From DAOUMF01 sp034411955 (GTDB lineage: Bacteria; Chloroflexota; Dehalococcoidia; SM23-28-2; RBG-16-64-32), in assembly GCA_034411955.1 (NCBI GenBank), contig DAOUMF010000212.1, forward strand, positions 1-8,292: DNA of 8,292 nucleotides. The letters are read 5' to 3'. A model generated the notes under the pieces. The model searched no databases, had not been told where the DNA came from, and worked only from the letters and a program-made list of their open reading frames with translations. Of this stretch, positions 1 to 5,369 are shown piece by piece; positions within the stretch are counted from its first letter, which is position 1, and every line of letters begins with the position of its first letter. The position numbers and the translations under genes were made by a program.

Positions 1-2
1 AC

Positions 3-512
3 CTTATCCTCGTCTGCTCTCCCGCCAGCCATCACTTCGTCGACGACGTGGAGGCCACCCTCTCCGATTACCTGGATGACCAGGCCCTTTCCGAACTCAA
101 CTCTCTCCAGGACAGCGAGCCCTCCGACCATGTCATCCGGAGGAGTCTGGAGCTCCTGGCCCCGGTCTACTTCCGTGAACCGGGACGCATCTCGGAGCTA
201 CACCTGGATTCGGTGCGGTTCGGGCCCGAGACCCAGGCAGTGTGGGACAGCCTGGAGGGGTTCGATCTGCGACCTAGGCTGAACGAGATCCAGGTTCCTA
301 GCCTGGTGATCGCTGGTGCCCACGACCACAGCGTCACCCCCGAGCAAGCCCGCGAGACGGCGGACGCTCTGCCCCAGGGCCGGCTGCTAGTCATGGAGAG
401 CAGCGGTCATTACCCGTTTGTCGAGGAGCCCGAGCCCTTCCTCTTCGCTGTCCTCGAGTTTCTGGGCCTCAAAGTTAAGAAGAGGGGGCTGTTCGGGCGG
501 CGGTCTTCTTGA
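3..512 (+). CDS. Alpha/beta-hydrolase fold protein, C-terminal part (5' end outside window)
   Basis: The frame is open from the first complete codon of the window, so this is the 3' part of a longer gene and its start is not visible. The visible 169 residues begin with a hydrophobic strand (LILVCSPAS), the usual strand following the nucleophile elbow. A helical cap or lid segment follows. The last third carries a strand with the acid (LVIAGAHDHSVTPEQA) and then the catalytic histidine (SSGHYPFVEEPEPF). The G-H-[YF]-P-x-x-E-x-P pattern is common in proline-iminopeptidase-like and related alpha/beta hydrolases. The serine nucleophile would lie upstream of the window, so the triad cannot be confirmed and the substrate cannot be named. 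The C-terminus is basic (KVKKRGLFGRRSS). The gene converges on the sigma-factor gene and is followed at once by two GC-rich hairpins. Confidence 0.85.
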   Translation, partial: LILVCSPASHHFVDDVEATLSDYLDDQALSELNSLQDSEPSDHVIRRSLELLAPVYFREPGRISELHLDSVRFGPETQAVWDSLEGFDLRPRLNEIQVPSLVIAGAHDHSVTPEQARETADALPQGRLLVMESSGHYPFVEEPEPFLFAVLEFLGLKVKKRGLFGRRSS

Positions 513-630
513 GCGCCGCCAGGCGCGCAACCGTGAGCCGCCGCTGCAGTTGCGGCGGCTGAGAAGAGCCCTCCGATAGTCCTTTGCCCAGTTTGGTTCC
601 GATGCCGGCCAGCCAGTGTGTTCTTCGCAT
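475..630 (-). CDS. Possible 51-aa basic small protein coupled to the sigma factor
   Basis: An ATG at 630 begins immediately after the sigma-factor TAG (TAG-ATG, same frame). It opens a frame of 51 codons ending in TAA at 477-475. A strong SD (GGAGGAG, 646-640) lies inside the last sigma codons, 9 nt before the ATG, which is a classic translational-coupling arrangement. The product starts MRRTHWLAGIGTKLGKG, is rich in Arg/Lys, Ala and Gly, and has no membrane segment or recognisable domain. GC at third positions is about two thirds, compatible with coding. Against it: the frame overlaps the 3' end of the convergent hydrolase (475-512) and contains the 9-bp hairpin. It could be a real small protein (for example a sigma partner), a remnant of a longer downstream gene, or a severed C-terminal tail of the sigma factor. 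I do not recognise it. Confidence 0.35.
   Translation of the reverse strand: MRRTHWLAGIGTKLGKGLSEGSSQPPQLQRRLTVARLAALKKTAARTAPSS
513..560. terminator. Tandem GC hairpins in the convergent intergenic region
   Basis: Directly after the hydrolase stop there is a 5-bp stem (513-517 with 522-526, 4-nt loop). A perfect 9-bp stem follows (536-544 AGCCGCCGC with 552-560 GCGGCGGCT, 7-nt loop). Neither strand has a U-run after the stem, so neither is a canonical intrinsic terminator. The place between convergent genes suggests a bidirectional stop or 3'-end stabiliser. This is inferred from structure and position. Confidence 0.4.
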
Positions 631-1209
631 CTACGGTGTCTCCTCCATCAGCCCACGCAGCCGCTTTAGGGCGCGGAAGATAGATACGCGAACGTTGACC
701 TCCGTCATGTGCAGGACGCGGCTGATCTCGGCGTAGCTGAGCTCGCCTTCGAACTTGAGGGCCAGCAGCTCCTGGTCCCGCTGCGAAAGTCTCCTTACGT
801 GACTCATCAGGCTGGATACCATCTCGCTACGGAGCGCATCGTCCTCCGGGTTCGGCAGGGCTCCCGCCTGCCACAGGGATTCCCTCATCTTGTTCATCCC
901 GCTGATCTCCCGCTTGTGCCGGCGGAAATGGCCGATGACGACGTTCTTGGCGACCATGAACAGCCAGGTCGCGTAGGCGCCGGTCTCCCGCACGCTATGC
1001 CCCTTGACGTAGGCCTTCTCAAACACCTCCGCCGTCAGGTCCTTGGCCGCCTCGACGTTGGCGACGCGGCTGTATATGTAGGCGAACACCTTGGTGTAGT
1101 AGCGCTCGTACGCCTCCACAAAGGCCGCCTCGTAGGCCGACTGGACGCTGCGCCCGGCGGGCGGGCCCGCGACCCTGCCTCTCAGGGTCATCGCCTGCTG
1201 TCCGTTCAC
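631..1209 (-). CDS. RNA polymerase sigma-70 family (ECF-like) sigma factor
   Basis: A 192-residue protein with the two-domain layout of group IV (ECF) sigma factors. The sigma-2 region spans about residues 30-100. It includes DLTAEVFEKAY (region 2.2, core binding) and ATWLFMVAKNVVIGHFRRHKR split over regions 2.3-2.4 (-10 recognition). A short variable linker follows. Sigma-4 spans about 141-190 (LSQRDQELLALKFEG, then the helix-turn-helix around SYAEISRVLHMTEVNVR), which would bind the -35 element. The length is normal for the class. The start is GTG at 1209, preceded by AGGTGAGGGG at suitable spacing; an ATG at codon 7 is the alternative. A TTGACG-17-AAGAAT promoter lies upstream. No membrane anti-sigma factor is adjacent: the only candidate partner is the small ORF that starts on its stop codon. 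The regulon is unknown. The gene lies downstream of the sensor kinase gene but beyond that gene's terminator. Confidence 0.92.
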   Translation of the reverse strand: MNGQQAMTLRGRVAGPPAGRSVQSAYEAAFVEAYERYYTKVFAYIYSRVANVEAAKDLTAEVFEKAYVKGHSVRETGAYATWLFMVAKNVVIGHFRRHKREISGMNKMRESLWQAGALPNPEDDALRSEMVSSLMSHVRRLSQRDQELLALKFEGELSYAEISRVLHMTEVNVRVSIFRALKRLRGLMEETP

Positions 1210-1304
1210 GGTCTAGCCCCTCACCTGCCGCATTGGAATCCCGACGGTTCCAGTTTGGGTCGGCGACAGGGGCGCTCGTTAGTGGAAAGTGGCTATGAGA
1301 GGCG

Positions 1305-1333
1305 ATTCTTTAGGCCACGCCGTGGGGCGTCAA
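1305..1333 (-). promoter_or_regulatory. Candidate promoter of the sigma-factor gene with a palindrome in its spacer
   Basis: On the minus strand, TTGACG (1333-1328) and AAGAAT (1310-1305) are separated by 17 bp, a good match to the housekeeping consensus (5/6 and 4/6). Transcription would begin near 1298, giving a leader of about 90 nt. The spacer contains a perfect 11-bp dyad, CCACGCCGTGG (1315-1325), a possible operator. Bases and spacing are visible; function is inferred. Confidence 0.5.
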
Positions 1334-1340
1334 GAGGAGC

Positions 1341-1374
1341 ACGAGAAAGCGCCCCAGCGCATCCGCTGGGGCGC
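1341..1374 (-). terminator. Intrinsic terminator after the kinase/regulator gene
   Basis: A perfect 11-bp GC-rich stem (GCGCCCCAGCG 1349-1359 pairing with 1364-1374) has a 4-nt loop. On the minus strand it is followed by TTTCTCGT. It lies 54 nt past the kinase/regulator stop codon and just upstream of the sigma promoter, so it should insulate the two genes. The U-tract is short, but the stem is the strongest in the window. Confidence 0.75.
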
Positions 1375-1427
1375 CGAGTGGCTAACCTGAACTATTTACC
1401 CGGCCATGCCGAGTGGACGTGGAGTCG

Positions 1428-3749
1428 CTACGGTGGAGGGTTCAGTCCGGCCCGCACGGCGTACACCGCTGCCTGCGTGCGGTCGGACACTCCTAGCTTC
1501 TCGATGACCCGCTGGACGACGTTCTTCACCGTGCCCACGCTGTAGTGCATCTCCGCCGCGATCTCCTTGTTGGTGAGGCCGCGCACCAGGAGCTGGAGCA
1601 CCTCCTGCTCACGGGGGGTCAATGCTTCCAGAGCCCCTTCCACGCCCTGGAAGCGGCTCCCTTCCACGCCCAGCTCTCTCAAGAGCTCACTGAGAAGCCG
1701 CGCGTCGATGAGGGAGCCGCCGCCCCTGACCAGACGGATCGCGTCTATCAGGCTCTCTCGGGACATCCCCTTGAGGAGATAGCCGGCTGCCCCCACCTCG
1801 ATCGCCCGGCGCAGGTAGTCCTTGCTCTCGTAGCTGGTGATGACGATCACGCTGGTCTCCGGGGATCCCTCTTTGACGATCTCCGTGGCTGTCAGCCCGT
1901 CCATGTCCGGCATGCGCACGTCCATCAGCACCACGTCCGGGTTGAGTTGCTGCACCGCCGCCACGGCCTCGGTGCCGTTGGCCGCTTCGCCGATGATCTC
2001 GATCCCATCGGCGTCCAGCATGCTGCGCAGCCCTTCGCGCACCATCGGGTGATCGTCCGCTATGACCACCGTTATCCCGCCTCGGCCGGACTCACGGTTC
2101 TTCCTGGCTTCCGTCATGGCAACCTCCTCCACCTTCTTCCGGCCTATCACCGGCGCCTCCGGCGGCACCACCGGCACCGAAACAGCTATCTTCGTCCCTT
2201 TGCCCGGCGCGCTCTCGATCCTGAAGTCGCCCCCGAGCAGCGCTGCCCGCTCTCGCATGCCCAGCAGGCCGACATGGAGGCCGGGACCCCACTGGGCCAG
2301 GATGCGGTTCACATCGAAGCCCTTGCCCCAGTCCCGCACTTCCAGGAACAGGAGGTCGTCGTCCCGGCGGAAGCCGATCCTCACCTTCCTGGCCCCAGAG
2401 TGCCTGGCGGCGTTGGACAGCGCCTCCTGCACGATGCGGAACAGGGCCATCTCCGCCATCCGGTCCAGGCGCTCCAGGCTCACATCGCCCTCGAACTCCG
2501 TCTCCCAGCTCTGCCGCTCCGCCACATCACCCAGGAGGCGCCGGCTGGCCTCCACCAGCCCCACCTCCTCCAGGAGGAGCGGCCCCAGCTCGGAGACCAT
2601 GCGCCGCATCTCCACCACGGCGTCCTGGAGGCAGCGCTTCGCCTTGTTGAACTCTACCTCGCCCTCTCTTGACCCGGCCTCCTGCCGCTGCGCGGAGAAC
2701 GCCTCCAAATGCATGGACGCGGCGGTCATGAGCTGGCCCAGGCCGTCGTGGATGTCGTAGGCCACCCGCCGCCGGTCCTCCTCCTGCACCTCCAGGAGGC
2801 GCCCCGTCAGCCGCCGCAGCTCTTCGGCCGCCTGCTTCTGCTCGCTGATGTCGTGGAAGACCAGCACGACGCCGATGATGTTGCCCTGCGAATCGCGGAT
2901 CGGCGCCCCGCTGTCGTCGATGGGCCACTTGGTCCCGTCCCTGGCGATCAGCACCGTATGGTTTCCTAGTCCGACGACGAGGCCTTCCCGGATCACCCTC
3001 GCCACGGGGTCCTCGTCCACCCTCCCCGTCTTCTCGTTGACGATATTGAAGATATCTCCCATGGGCCTGCCTGCGGCCTCTTTCTGGGACCACCCGGTCA
3101 TCGACTGCGCGGCGGGGTTCAGAAACATAACGCGGCCCTCGGTGTCGGTGGCGATGACGGCGTCGCCGATGCTGCTGAGGGTCGTGGAGAGCCACTCGTC
3201 CCGCTCGCGCAGCGCCTCCTCCGCGCGCTTGCGCTCGGTGATTTCCAGCTGAAGTTCGGCCGTGCGTTCCTCGACCAATTCCCCGAGGTGCTCGCGATGT
3301 TCCCTCAGCTCCTCCTCCGCGCGTTGGCGCTCCGTGATGTCCTCGATGGCCAGGAGGATCATCTGTGTACGGTTGGCATCGCGATATATCCGGCGGGCGT
3401 TGAGCAGCATCGTCTTGCGCCCGATCTGCTCGAAGTCGTGGTCAACCTGGAAGTCCTGGAACCAGGTGTTCTTGGGCAGGATCTCGTCTAGCAGCTCCCG
3501 CAGACTGGGGATGTCCCACTGGCGGTTCCCCAGATCGTAGAGGAGCTGATTGGCCGTCTCCTCGGGCGAGACCTGAAAGGTCTGGTAGAAGGAGCGGTTG
3601 GTCGATATCACGCGCAGGTCGGCGTCAAGGATGACCAGCGGTTCCCGCACCGTCTGCACGATGCTCTCGGCGTACGCCAGGGCCTCTCGCAGGGCCTCCT
3701 CCGCCCGCCTGCGCCCGCCGGTCCGCCCCTTCTTCACATCTTTCGCCAT
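1428..3749 (-). CDS. PAS-sensor histidine kinase fused to NarL/FixJ-type response regulator
   Basis: One unbroken frame encodes a whole two-component pathway; 773 residues from the ATG chosen here. Numbering below counts from an in-frame TTG at 3806, so this ATG is residue 20. PAS-1 (~45-158) resembles the PAS of CheB/CheR-type fusion proteins (QWDIPSLRELLDEILP). A charged coiled coil (~158-203) and PAS-2 (~203-320) follow. The HisKA_3 box has phospho-acceptor His353 (YDIHDGLGQ). The HATPase domain has an N-box (EALSNAARHS, Asn465), DWGKGF and a GLLGMRERA G2 box. A ~30-residue linker follows the catalytic domain (about 547-577). The receiver (~578-695) has acidic Asp584/Asp585, phospho-acceptor Asp629 (LMDVRMPD), Thr657 and Lys679. 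A LuxR/GerE helix-turn-helix (~729-782) ends the protein. There is no membrane segment, so it is predicted to be a soluble cytoplasmic sensor; its ligand is unknown. The ATG at 3749 is preferred: the TTG at 3806 lacks an SD and lies where transcription would begin. A strong internal SD+ATG at 2130-2115 could also make the regulator alone (229 aa). Confidence 0.92.
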   Translation of the reverse strand: MAKDVKKGRTGGRRRAEEALREALAYAESIVQTVREPLVILDADLRVISTNRSFYQTFQVSPEETANQLLYDLGNRQWDIPSLRELLDEILPKNTWFQDFQVDHDFEQIGRKTMLLNARRIYRDANRTQMILLAIEDITERQRAEEELREHREHLGELVEERTAELQLEITERKRAEEALRERDEWLSTTLSSIGDAVIATDTEGRVMFLNPAAQSMTGWSQKEAAGRPMGDIFNIVNEKTGRVDEDPVARVIREGLVVGLGNHTVLIARDGTKWPIDDSGAPIRDSQGNIIGVVLVFHDISEQKQAAEELRRLTGRLLEVQEEDRRRVAYDIHDGLGQLMTAASMHLEAFSAQRQEAGSREGEVEFNKAKRCLQDAVVEMRRMVSELGPLLLEEVGLVEASRRLLGDVAERQSWETEFEGDVSLERLDRMAEMALFRIVQEALSNAARHSGARKVRIGFRRDDDLLFLEVRDWGKGFDVNRILAQWGPGLHVGLLGMRERAALLGGDFRIESAPGKGTKIAVSVPVVPPEAPVIGRKKVEEVAMTEARKNRESGRGGITVVIADDHPMVREGLRSMLDADGIEIIGEAANGTEAVAAVQQLNPDVVLMDVRMPDMDGLTATEIVKEGSPETSVIVITSYESKDYLRRAIEVGAAGYLLKGMSRESLIDAIRLVRGGGSLIDARLLSELLRELGVEGSRFQGVEGALEALTPREQEVLQLLVRGLTNKEIAAEMHYSVGTVKNVVQRVIEKLGVSDRTQAAVYAVRAGLNPPP
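2115..2130 (-). promoter_or_regulatory. Internal ribosome binding site and start codon at the kinase-regulator junction
   Basis: On the minus strand, GGAGGAGG (2130-2123) is followed by 5 nt and an in-frame ATG (2117-2115). It lies in the linker between the catalytic domain and the receiver, 14 codons before the first receiver strand (ITVVIADDHP). Initiation here would give a 229-residue NarL-type regulator, the family's usual size. It is the best SD in the window and much better than that of the gene's own start. In the +1 frame a tandem TGATAG lies at 2149-2144, just upstream. Confidence 0.6.
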
Positions 3750-3813
3750 CCGCCCTGCCGCCTCATCCTCTTGCCCGCGCCGCCGCCGCGGCCCGCAGGT
3801 GACCAAACAGGCT

Positions 3814-3844
3814 ACTATACGACCGCGGGCACGCCAGATGGCGT
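3814..3844 (-). promoter_or_regulatory. Candidate -10 element and 14-bp palindrome upstream of the kinase/regulator gene
   Basis: A minus-strand TATAGT (3819-3814) would place transcription start near 3807, about 58 nt before the ATG at 3749. Just upstream lies a perfect dyad, ACGCCAGATGGCGT (3831-3844, 6-bp arms, 2-nt centre). No good -35 exists at 16-18 bp; the nearest TTGACA-like hexamer (CTGACG) is 22 bp away. The promoter may therefore be weak, activator-dependent, or used by another sigma factor. The palindrome is a candidate operator. Confidence 0.35.
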
Positions 3845-3895
3845 CAGGAGCGTGAATAAGGTGTGAAGGAAGGGAAGAGACGCGAGGTGGTGTTT

Positions 3896-3921
3896 CCCCG
3901 GCTGACGGCCCGCTGCCGGGG
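3896..3921 (-). terminator. Hairpin after nfo
   Basis: A 7-bp all-GC stem (CCCCGGC 3896-3902 with GCCGGGG 3915-3921, 12-nt loop) lies 5 nt past the nfo stop codon. On the minus strand it is followed by AAACA rather than a U-run. It may slow or end nfo transcription, but it is not a canonical terminator. Confidence 0.35.
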
Positions 3922-3926
3922 GCGGG

Positions 3927-4781
3927 CTAGGAGAGGCCCGCCTTCTCCCGCAGGCCCTTCAGTATCTCGACGTTCCGCTGGTCGGGGCCCTGGTTGTCGA
4001 AGCCCGGCACCTCCAGCAAGAACGGCACATCGCTGAACGCCGGGTGGGACATGACGTTCTGGAGCCCGCCCAGCCCGATGTACCCCTCGCCGATGTTCTC
4101 GTGCCGGTCGACGCCCCCGGCCAGCGGACACTTGGAGTCGTTGGCGTGTACGGCCACCAGCGTGTCCAGGCCGACCTCCGCATCGAACTCGGACATCGCC
4201 GCCTCGAGCCCGTCCTTCGTCTTCACGTCGTAGCCCGCGGCGAACATGTGCTGCGTGTCCAGGCACACCTTCACACGCGGGCTGCCCGCCTCGCGGATGA
4301 TCCCGCCCAACTCCTCGAATTTGGAGCCGACGGAGCCGCCCATGCCGGCGCTGTTCTCCAGGATGAGCCAGGTGTCCTCCGGCGTGGCCTCGACAACGCT
4401 GCGAACGGACTCCACCACTTGCCGGAACACCTGATCGTAGCCGGCGCCGCGGTGACTGCCGAGGTGGAAGATCACGCCGCTAGCCCCCAGCAGGTGGCAT
4501 ACGTTCATGTCGTGCGCCAGGGCGTCCAGGGACTTGGCCAGGTGCTCCTGCTTGTCCGTCGCCAGGTTCACCAGATAGACGCCATGGACGAACGCGGGCT
4601 CAATGCCGGTCTCCGCCACCCGCGCCCGGTACGCCTCCACCTCCTCCGGCCGGTACTCCTTGCGACGCCAGGCCTGGGGGGCGCCGCTGAATATCTGGAT
4701 CGTCTCCGCGCTCATCTCCTCGGCGCGGTCGATCGCCTTGTCCACGCCGCCGGCGGTCTTCACGTGAGCTCCGATCTTCAT
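3927..4781 (-). CDS. nfo: Endonuclease IV (AP endonuclease, Nfo family)
   Basis: Nfo cuts the DNA backbone 5' to abasic sites in base-excision repair and can also clean blocked 3' ends. The 284-residue product has the normal family length and a TIM-barrel sequence pattern. All nine expected zinc ligands can be matched to the E. coli enzyme: His66 (FVHGVYLVNLA), His106 (FHLGSH), Glu142 (LENSAG), Asp175 and His178 (CLDTQHMFAAGYD), His212 (VHANDSK), Asp225 and His227 (VDRHENIGEG) and Glu257 (LLEVPG). The ATG at 4781 is chosen because the protein then begins MKIGAHVKTAGG, as the family does. It has GGGAGG four nt upstream, and the predicted transcription start (~4825) lies after the in-frame ATG at 4829, which would add 16 atypical residues. 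The gene is divergent from the envelope cluster and upstream of the kinase/regulator gene. Confidence 0.96.
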   Translation of the reverse strand: MKIGAHVKTAGGVDKAIDRAEEMSAETIQIFSGAPQAWRRKEYRPEEVEAYRARVAETGIEPAFVHGVYLVNLATDKQEHLAKSLDALAHDMNVCHLLGASGVIFHLGSHRGAGYDQVFRQVVESVRSVVEATPEDTWLILENSAGMGGSVGSKFEELGGIIREAGSPRVKVCLDTQHMFAAGYDVKTKDGLEAAMSEFDAEVGLDTLVAVHANDSKCPLAGGVDRHENIGEGYIGLGGLQNVMSHPAFSDVPFLLEVPGFDNQGPDQRNVEILKGLREKAGLS

Positions 4782-4831
4782 GAGTCCTCCCGGCCGAGAC
4801 GGGTCAGGCCGTTCGGCACTGAATCGCATCT

Positions 4832-4860
4832 ATTATTGCCAACCTGGCGGCAGGCAACAA
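4832..4860 (-). promoter_or_regulatory. Candidate nfo promoter
   Basis: On the minus strand, TTGTTG (4860-4855) and AATAAT (4837-4832; 5/6 match to the -10 consensus) are separated by 17 bp. The predicted start near 4825 gives a leader of about 44 nt to the ATG at 4781. The -35 is only a 3/6 match. An interrupted dyad (TTGCC at 4836-4840, GGCAA at 4853-4857) covers the spacer and could bind a regulator. Confidence 0.45.
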
Positions 4861-4873
4861 GGGGAGCGTCCTA

Positions 4874-4903
4874 TTGCTGGCCCTCGTAGCCCAGGCGTAG
4901 AAT
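4874..4903 (+). promoter_or_regulatory. Candidate promoter of the envelope gene cluster
   Basis: TTGCTG (4874-4879), an 18-bp spacer and TAGAAT (4898-4903; 5/6 to consensus) would start transcription near 4910, giving a leader of about 33 nt to the ATG at 4943. It is back-to-back with the nfo promoter, the two -35 elements being only 13 bp apart. Confidence 0.45.
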
Positions 4904-4942
4904 GGAAGCAGCGGCCAACTCCCCATTTCACGGCGAGACGTT

Positions 4943-5356
4943 ATGTCCAGCAAGCTCGATCGGGACATCGAAGACATCCTGGCCAAGATCGATCGCTTCC
5001 CGCCTAAACGGCCGCTCCGGAGCCGGGTCCGCCGCTGGCTGGGCGCCGCCTTCGAGGGCGTGGGGCGGGCGGTGGCCACCCTTCCCAGGCCGCGGGTCAG
5101 CGTGGGTCAGGTGCTCCTCCTCGGCATCGCTCTCATCGTCATCGCCTACGTGTTCGGCGACTCTCTGGGCGGTGGCTCGATCGTCCGCATGTTCGTCATC
5201 GCTGCCATCGTCCTGTTCATCGGGGCGTTCATCTTCTCCCTGCGTCGCCAGTCCACGTCCCGGATGCCGGAGAGACGCTGGCGCGGCCAGCGGATGGACA
5301 TGGACGAGGTTCCCGGTTCGGGGTCCTGGTGGGACCGCTGGCGATCCCGTCGCTAG
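4943..5356 (+). CDS. Small two-TM membrane protein with N-terminal LDRDIEDIL motif
   Basis: A 137-residue protein of unknown function. The N-terminus (MSSKLDRDIEDILAKIDRFP) is an amphipathic charged helix of a kind I associate with uncharacterised small membrane proteins of Chloroflexota and Actinobacteriota. That is family memory, not a search result. A basic stretch (~23-31) precedes two hydrophobic segments, about residues 55-74 and 80-100, joined by a short Gly-rich turn (FGDSLGGGS). By the positive-inside rule both termini should be cytoplasmic. The C-terminal tail (~101-137) is strongly basic and ends in a Trp/Arg-rich motif (WWDRWRSRR). The start ATG has only a weak purine stretch upstream. 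The next gene begins 13 nt after its stop, which suggests an operon. Confidence 0.85.
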   Translation: MSSKLDRDIEDILAKIDRFPPKRPLRSRVRRWLGAAFEGVGRAVATLPRPRVSVGQVLLLGIALIVIAYVFGDSLGGGSIVRMFVIAAIVLFIGAFIFSLRRQSTSRMPERRWRGQRMDMDEVPGSGSWWDRWRSRR

Positions 5357-5369
5357 TGTATCTCCGGCC

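Noticed and set aside
709..1545. Plus-strand open frame (278 codons) antisense to the sigma factor and running into the kinase gene
   Set aside because: Composition-biased, crosses the terminator and sigma promoter, and the opposite strand carries clear sigma-2 and sigma-4 domains.
1545..2672. Long plus-strand open frame (375 codons) opposite the kinase/regulator gene
   Set aside because: His/Leu/Pro/Arg-rich translation with no domain, antisense to well-conserved kinase and receiver motifs; a typical by-product of high GC.
3750..3806. TTG at 3806 as the kinase/regulator start
   Set aside because: No SD, an Arg-rich extra stretch of 19 residues, and it falls at the predicted transcription start; the ATG at 3749 is more likely, though the TTG is not excluded.
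4782..4829. ATG at 4829 as the nfo start
   Set aside because: It adds 16 residues not expected in endonuclease IV, lies upstream of the predicted transcription start, and the ATG at 4781 has a better SD.
4902..5369. Upstream in-frame extension of the M28 peptidase frame
   Set aside because: It overlaps the small membrane protein in another frame and reads as Ser/Arg-rich noise; the TTG at 5370 gives a clean lipoprotein signal.
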